Assembly: GCA_023436925.1 (NCBI GenBank) | Contig: JAEZHJ010000180.1 | Location: 1-9,978 of the forward strand | Reading direction: 5' to 3' | DNA: 9,978 bases | DNA from: Actinomycetes bacterium | GTDB taxonomy: Bacteria > Actinomycetota > Actinomycetes > Propionibacteriales > Propionibacteriaceae | Shown here: positions 6,014 to 9,978 of the stretch, in pieces | How the letters are laid out: each line of letters opens with the position of its first letter | Position numbering within the stretch: position 1 is the stretch's first letter | The notes under the pieces: model-generated | Database searches by the model: none | The model's input: the letters and a program-made list of their open reading frames with translations, nothing else | What the model was told of the DNA's origin: nothing | Position numbers and translations under genes: made by a program

Positions 6014-7146
6014 TGCGGATCCTGTCGGTAGCGACCCTGGTCAGTCCGGGCGGAGAGTACGGCGGCCCGACCCGGGTGGCCGTCAACCAGGCGCGGGAGC
6101 TGCGCCGGCTTGGGCACGAGGTCACGTTGTGCGCCGGGACCCGGGGATTCGACACCCTTCCCGAGGTACTGGACGGCGACACCCCCGTGACGCTGTTCCC
6201 CGCTCACCAGACGGTCCCGGGCACTGGCTTCGCCGGTCTCACCGCACCAGCGCTGTGGGCCTGGCTGTGGCGCAACATCGCCGGCTATGACGTCTGCCAC
6301 ATCCATCTCGCGCGTGACCTGGTCACGCTCCCGGCCACGGCGATCGCGCGCGCCCGCAAGGTTCCCTACGTGGTGCAGACCCACGGCATGATCGACCCCA
6401 CGCCGCGGCTGCTCGCGGCCCCGCTGGACGCCGCGCTCACCCGGCCTGCTCTGCGCTCGGCCCGGGCGGTGCTCCACCTCACCCCGGTCGAGCGGGACGG
6501 GTTGATCGCGGTCGGCGGCGACTCGCTGCGGCTGGTCGAGCTTCCCAACGGCGTCCCGCACGCCGAGCCGGCCACCCCCACGGGGGGCCGCGAGGTGCTC
6601 TACCTGGCCCGGCTCGCGTCGCGGAAACGTCCGACCAGTTTCGTCACCACGGCGACCCGCCTGGCCGCCGAGTTCCCCCAGGTCACCTTCACGCTGGTGG
6701 GGCCGGACGAGGGCGAGGGCCCCGCGGTGGCCGAGGCCATCGCCGCCGCCGGTGAGGGGGCCCGGTTGTCGTGGGAGGGTCCGCTGGCACCGGAGAAGAC
6801 CATGGACCGGCTGCGGTCGTCCTCGGTGTACGTGCTGCCGTCGGTCGACGAGCCCTACCCGATGTCCGTGCTCGAGGCGATGTCAGCCGGCCTGCCGGTG
6901 GTCATCACAGACACCTGCGGCCTGGCCGGGATCGTTCGGCGGGCAGACGCCGGGATTGTGGTCGGCCCCGAGCAGGAGGCTCTGGACGCTGCGGTGCGAC
7001 GGCTGCTGGAGGACCCGGCCGAGGCGGCGGCGATGGGTCGGCGGGGGCGGGAGTACGTCCGCGAACACCTGGGCATGCAGGCCGTTGCCGGCCGCTTGCT
7101 GGAGCTCTACGGGGACGGCGCTAGCCGAGCCGCCGCACCCAGCTGA
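6013..7146 (+). CDS. Glycosyltransferase, GT4 family (GT-B fold)
   Basis: This retaining-type glycosyltransferase is expected to add one sugar to the lipid-linked repeat unit at the cytoplasmic face. The 377 residues start MRILSVATLVSPGGEYGGP, the GT4 N-terminal strand plus glycine-rich loop (13-18). CHIHLA (95-100) and QTHGMID (122-128) are typical N-domain motifs. The donor domain opens at EVLYLARLASRKRP (194-207), with R200 and K205 in the positions that hold the donor phosphates. It includes the canonical EX7E motif (E280, E288) in DEPYPMSVLEAMSAGLPVV. ATG 6013 overlaps the acetyltransferase stop as TGATG, with GGAGG ten bases upstream (5998-6002), so translation is probably coupled. The frame is open further upstream, but that part is a shadow of the acetyltransferase gene. 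The 3' end overlaps the convergent CDP-alcohol phosphotransferase gene by 26 bases. The sugar donor is unknown. Confidence 0.92.
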   Translation: MRILSVATLVSPGGEYGGPTRVAVNQARELRRLGHEVTLCAGTRGFDTLPEVLDGDTPVTLFPAHQTVPGTGFAGLTAPALWAWLWRNIAGYDVCHIHLARDLVTLPATAIARARKVPYVVQTHGMIDPTPRLLAAPLDAALTRPALRSARAVLHLTPVERDGLIAVGGDSLRLVELPNGVPHAEPATPTGGREVLYLARLASRKRPTSFVTTATRLAAEFPQVTFTLVGPDEGEGPAVAEAIAAAGEGARLSWEGPLAPEKTMDRLRSSSVYVLPSVDEPYPMSVLEAMSAGLPVVITDTCGLAGIVRRADAGIVVGPEQEALDAAVRRLLEDPAEAAAMGRRGREYVREHLGMQAVAGRLLELYGDGASRAAAPS

Positions 7147-7831
7147 CCAGCAGCGCGCCGGCGATGAGTGTGGTCGCGATTCCGAGCAGGGTGTACACCG
7201 GCACGAAGACTGTCGGGATCCCGGTCAGCAGGAAGCTGGCAGCGAGCACCCCGTAGTCGGCCGGCAGCAGCAGCAGCGAACGCAGCGTGCTGGGCCGGCG
7301 GGGCTCCTCCTGCGAGGGTTTGCGGGCGAGCAGGAACGGGGTCAGCAGGGTGCCGGTGTAGAGCACGACGCCGACCACCGTGAAGCCCAGCGGCACCAGC
7401 AGCCACCACTGGTCGAGATCGTAGAAACGCCACGCGGCCACGGCGACCGCCAGGTGCACCAGCGGGGTCTTCGCGCTGTCGACGATGTGGTCCAGCCATT
7501 CGCCGAGCGGCGAGCCTCCGCCGCGCAGGCGGGCCAACTGGCCGTCGGCGGAGTCGAAGGCGAAGCCCAGCATCAGCAGGAAGCCGACCAGCACCCCGAC
7601 CAGCGGGTGGGGCGGCACGAGGACCAGCAGAACCAGGCCGGCCAGGCTGGTGAGACCCGAGATCGCGGTCACCTGGTTGGGGCTGAGTCCGGCCACCCGG
7701 CAGGCCGAGGCCAGGACTCGGCCCCACGGCCGGTTCACCCAGCGGGAGTAGTAGGAGACCCCGATCGAGGACTTCTGCGCTGCGGCCAGGTAGCGGTAGT
7801 ACCCCGCGAAGGTCTCGTCCGGTGCTCCCAT
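7121..7831 (-). CDS. CDP-alcohol phosphatidyltransferase family protein
   Basis: This integral membrane enzyme displaces CMP from a CDP-linked lipid or alcohol onto a second alcohol. The 236 residues carry the complete family signature D-x2-DG-x2-AR-x8-G-x3-D-x3-D: D93, D96, G97, A100, R101, G110, D114, D118. All metal-binding aspartates are present. Hydrophobic segments lie around 56-72, 76-92, 124-134, 143-168, 185-203 and 205-230, consistent with the six-helix fold. The N-terminal 45 residues are more polar and resemble the extension seen in inositol- and glycerol-type members. The substrate cannot be told from the motif: phosphatidylglycerophosphate, phosphatidylinositol phosphate or another phospho-alcohol product are all possible. 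ATG 7831 has no Shine-Dalgarno sequence but has a -10-like TAGACT seven bases upstream. The 3' end overlaps the glycosyltransferase gene tail to tail. Its place between EPS genes suggests, but does not prove, a surface-glycan role. Confidence 0.9.
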   Translation of the reverse strand: MGAPDETFAGYYRYLAAAQKSSIGVSYYSRWVNRPWGRVLASACRVAGLSPNQVTAISGLTSLAGLVLLVLVPPHPLVGVLVGFLLMLGFAFDSADGQLARLRGGGSPLGEWLDHIVDSAKTPLVHLAVAVAAWRFYDLDQWWLLVPLGFTVVGVVLYTGTLLTPFLLARKPSQEEPRRPSTLRSLLLLPADYGVLAASFLLTGIPTVFVPVYTLLGIATTLIAGALLVSWVRRLG

Positions 7832-7838
7832 TGCGCAG

Positions 7839-7844
7839 AGTCTA
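7839..7844 (-). promoter_or_regulatory. Possible -10 element of the CDP-alcohol phosphotransferase gene
   Basis: Minus-strand TAGACT fits TANNNT and ends seven bases before ATG 7831, which would give a leaderless or near-leaderless transcript. No good -35 hexamer is visible at the right distance. The upstream hairpin at 7873-7906 would stop read-through from the hydrolase gene, so a promoter is expected in the 7832-7872 interval. Confidence 0.35.
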
Positions 7845-7872
7845 GGGGCGACGCGGCCGCACTGAACGACAG

Positions 7873-7906
7873 TGATGGGGTGCGGACAACCGTCCGCACC
7901 CCATCA
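7873..7906 (-). terminator. Strong hairpin terminator downstream of the GH71-like gene
   Basis: A perfect 15-bp stem (7873-7887 pairs with 7892-7906; left arm TGATGGGGTGCGGAC) closes a four-base AACC loop. It begins 24 bases after the stop codon of the hydrolase gene. The sequence that follows on the minus strand has only a few scattered T residues, so it is an intrinsic terminator of the T-poor actinobacterial kind. The stem is nearly symmetrical and could also act on the plus strand. It separates the hydrolase from the phosphotransferase gene. Confidence 0.8.
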
Positions 7907-7930
7907 GCTGTGCCTAACCTCGCGGCGCGC

Positions 7931-9940
7931 TCACCGGCCGGTGCTGCTGACGGCGTGGTAGGTGAGGTCCTGCTGGGTCACCTTGGCGGTCACCGCGTCC
8001 TTCGTCTTGACCGTCGCAACGGTCTTTCCCGAGCGGACCGCGGAGGCCGTCGTGTACCCGGTGGCCAGCGGGAAGAGCTTGGCACTGACGCCCGCCGGAG
8101 CGGAGTAGCTGTAGCTCTTGGTGCCCACCGTCACCTCCACAGTGGCCGGGCTGGTGAGGAAGGACAGGACCTCGACCGTGTCCCTGGCCGGGGTGTTCGA
8201 GCTGCCCGAGCGTTGGGTCATGACGCCCGAGTAGGGGGGAAGGGTCTTGTACGACTGCACCCGGTGCGTGACGTAGAGGACGTCCTTGGTGATGGCCGGG
8301 TACGACCCGGTCTTGAACTTCGTCAGGTAGTACTTGCCGATGTCCAGGAAGGCGAACCCGTGGTCGTCGGACGGGGCGAAGCTGGTCCCCTCGGAGTAGT
8401 CGTTCCAGGTCGTCAGGATCGCCATGTCAGCGCCGTCGGAGATCGCCAGGTCCCAGGTCGCCCGAAGTGCTTCGGTGTTGCCGGCCTCGTCGTAGGTCTT
8501 GCCGTTGGGGCGGACGTCCTGCACGGCGACCGGCTGCATCCACAGCTTGCCCAGCGCGTGGGCCTTGGCCGCCCAGTCCGCACCGGTGGCAGCCACCTTC
8601 GGGTCCCGTGGACCCCAGTGGCTGAACCCGATGCTCATCGACGCATAGTCGGTCATCTTGCTGGCGTTGAGGAACAGCGGCAGGAACGCGGTCGAGACGC
8701 CGTGCTTGTTCTTCATGATGGTGAGGACCTCCTGCCACTGGGCGGGGGTCTTCTTCTCGGCCTTGAACGGGGAGATCACCACCTGCCCGCTGGCGGTCTT
8801 GTAGACCGAGGGGTAAGAGGCCAGCTTGGCCAGCGCAGCGGCGAGATCGCTGGCTGACGCGGACCCGGCGCTCGCCGTGGCATCGGGCTGCAGCATGATC
8901 TTGAACGAGCTGGACACGTTCGACGCCGCCTGCATCAGCAGCACGGTGCGATCCCAGTTCTGGCCGCTGAGGCCCAGGATGTCGACGGCGAAGCCGTCCA
9001 GGCCTGCCTCGATGGCGTGTCGGACCTCGGTCTCCATGTCGGCGATCCGCCAGGTCGAGCCGAGCGGAGAGCGCTCCACGGGACGATCCCGCAGTAGGCC
9101 GCCAATATTGGCGAACTTGCCGTTCTCACCGTCTGGGGAGAGGTAGTGGCGGGCGTAGTAGTCCTCGGTCGGCTTCTTGTTGTCGAGCGAGATCGGGTAG
9201 GGCGGGAAGTAGTGCGCGAAGACCGGACGCTTCTTCGTCAGGGACGCGGTCGAGGTCGCACTCTTCGTTTGCGACGGGGTTGGCGCGGTGGCGGTAGGGG
9301 TCGGGCTCGACACCTGGCGGGCATCGTTGGCGCTGGCGGTGATCTGCACCACGAGCTTGGGGGCCTTGCTGCCCTTGGCGGGCAGCTTGATGCTGCTGCC
9401 GGAGAGGGTGTTGATCAGTCGCAGCGAGAGGCCGGCGGCCAGGTGCGGCGCGGTCTTGGACGCGTCGAGCTTCACCGTAGTGGTCTTCTTAGCCTTGACG
9501 CTCGCCTTGCCCAGCTGGCCACCGACGGTGGCGGGCCGGTTCTTGTAGGTGAGCTTCTTGGCGGTCCATCCCGGCTTGACCGGAGTGACGTCGACGGTGG
9601 CCTTCTTCTTGCCGGTCAGGCTGCTGGCGTAGAGCTGCAGGCTGACGCCCGAGATGCTCTCGCCCTTGGCCAGCTTCACCGGGGCATAGCCGACGTAGGT
9701 CGCATAGGCCGATTTGCTGGCCAGCATGGTCGACTTCTTGTAGTAGGAGGTCTTGGAGGCCGACTTCTTGACGTAACTGATCTTCGTCGGCGTGAGGGTG
9801 ACGGTGCGGACCTGGGTGGCGGTCGCGGCCTCTGCAACGGTGGGTTGCGGCGCAGCCTGCAAGCCGAACAACAAGGCGACGGCGGCCAGCAAACTGGCCG
9901 CGAAGGTCCAGGCAGGGCGAGCTGAAAGTGTGGGGGACAT
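7931..9940 (-). CDS. Secreted GH71-type glycoside hydrolase (endo-alpha-1,3-glucanase-like) with N-terminal CBM96/DNRLRE-like domain
   Basis: The 669-residue protein is predicted to be exported and to hydrolyse an alpha-glucan-like polysaccharide. Residues 1-38 form a signal peptide (hydrophobic core about 12-30, possible cut after AEA at 38). Residues about 45-202 resemble the beta-sandwich DNRLRE/CBM96 fold: an SYVKKS opening, a VSLQLYASS strand, the PGWTAKKLTYKNRP segment and a final PKLVVQI strand. This module is very rich in lysine. A Ser/Thr/Pro linker covers about 203-237. The catalytic domain (about 238-560) matches GH71: RPVFAHYFPPYP at the start, EAGLDGFAVDI (311-321), MLQPD (349-353) and TWNDYSEGTSF (511-521) with acids D514 and E517. 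Residues 560-669 look like a C-terminal beta-sandwich without a lipid or LPXTG anchor. ATG 9940 has no well-spaced Shine-Dalgarno sequence. Known GH71 enzymes are mostly fungal mutanases acting on alpha-1,3-glucan. Related sheath or EPS endo-glycosidases such as GH99 share the WNDY motif, so the exact linkage is uncertain. Confidence 0.85.
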   Translation of the reverse strand: MSPTLSARPAWTFAASLLAAVALLFGLQAAPQPTVAEAATATQVRTVTLTPTKISYVKKSASKTSYYKKSTMLASKSAYATYVGYAPVKLAKGESISGVSLQLYASSLTGKKKATVDVTPVKPGWTAKKLTYKNRPATVGGQLGKASVKAKKTTTVKLDASKTAPHLAAGLSLRLINTLSGSSIKLPAKGSKAPKLVVQITASANDARQVSSPTPTATAPTPSQTKSATSTASLTKKRPVFAHYFPPYPISLDNKKPTEDYYARHYLSPDGENGKFANIGGLLRDRPVERSPLGSTWRIADMETEVRHAIEAGLDGFAVDILGLSGQNWDRTVLLMQAASNVSSSFKIMLQPDATASAGSASASDLAAALAKLASYPSVYKTASGQVVISPFKAEKKTPAQWQEVLTIMKNKHGVSTAFLPLFLNASKMTDYASMSIGFSHWGPRDPKVAATGADWAAKAHALGKLWMQPVAVQDVRPNGKTYDEAGNTEALRATWDLAISDGADMAILTTWNDYSEGTSFAPSDDHGFAFLDIGKYYLTKFKTGSYPAITKDVLYVTHRVQSYKTLPPYSGVMTQRSGSSNTPARDTVEVLSFLTSPATVEVTVGTKSYSYSAPAGVSAKLFPLATGYTTASAVRSGKTVATVKTKDAVTAKVTQQDLTYHAVSSTGR

Positions 9941-9978
9941 CTGCTCGGGCTTTCGGGTAGGGGTTCTTTCCTCGGTGC
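9941..9978 (-). other. Start of the hydrolase upstream region
   Basis: Only 38 bases upstream of the hydrolase ATG are in the window. A purine-rich GAGGAAAG occurs about 27 bases before the start, too far to serve as its ribosome binding site. No clear -10 element is visible, so the promoter probably lies outside the window. Confidence 0.4.

Noticed and set aside
7873..7906. Perfect inverted repeat considered as a mobile-element end, attachment site or CRISPR repeat.
   Set aside because: It occurs once, has a four-base loop, shows no flanking duplication and sits just after a stop codon. A terminator explains it fully.
6752..8857. A 701-codon plus-strand open frame.
   Set aside because: It runs across the end of the glycosyltransferase gene and antisense to two clear minus-strand genes, the phosphotransferase with an intact signature and the GH71 enzyme. 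Its product is typical G+C-rich shadow sequence with no motif.
1..9978. Search for tRNA, rRNA, riboswitch, CRISPR array, insertion sequence or toxin-antitoxin pair.
   Set aside because: By eye, no transposase, repeated units, tRNA-like cloverleaf or other RNA gene could be supported in the small amount of non-coding DNA.

Overview
The window is very G+C-rich, with strong G/C preference at third codon positions, densely packed genes, frequent TGATG stop/start overlaps and TANNNT-type -10 elements. This fits a chromosome of an actinobacterium (Actinomycetota). A member of the Propionibacteriales or a relative is my guess, but no taxonomic marker is present to prove it. Every gene with a recognisable family belongs to surface or exopolysaccharide (EPS) biology.

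Layout from left to right: (1) a 3'-truncated bacterial tyrosine autokinase / chain-length regulator (minus strand, cut by the left window edge); (2) a short divergent promoter region; (3) a Wzy-type polysaccharide polymerase (plus); (4) a GT4-like glycosyltransferase and (5) a Wzx-type flippase (both minus, one transcription unit with the flippase first); (6) a 160-bp divergent region with a possible 41-codon leader ORF and a strong candidate leaderless promoter; (7) a WcaF-like acetyltransferase and (8) a second GT4 glycosyltransferase (both plus, overlapping by one base); (9) a CDP-alcohol phosphatidyltransferase (minus); (10) a strong hairpin terminator; (11) a secreted GH71-type glycoside hydrolase with a lysine-rich CBM96/DNRLRE-like N-terminal domain (minus, complete, ending near the right edge).

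Together these encode most of a Wzx/Wzy-dependent polysaccharide pathway. The glycosyltransferases would build the lipid-linked repeat unit, the acetyltransferase would decorate it, Wzx would flip it, Wzy would polymerise it, and the autokinase would control chain length and export. The secreted GH71-like enzyme could trim or remodel an alpha-glucan-like product at the cell surface, and the CDP-alcohol phosphotransferase could supply a lipid or a phospho-alcohol. No priming glycosyl-1-phosphate transferase lies in the window. The cluster is unusual in its mosaic orientation: transcription direction changes five times in eight genes, with two tail-to-tail overlaps that leave no room for a terminator. 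I did not find a wholly new system. The items most worth checking are the leaderless promoter with an inverted repeat in its spacer, the small ORF possibly coupled to the flippase, and the hydrolase's cationic module.
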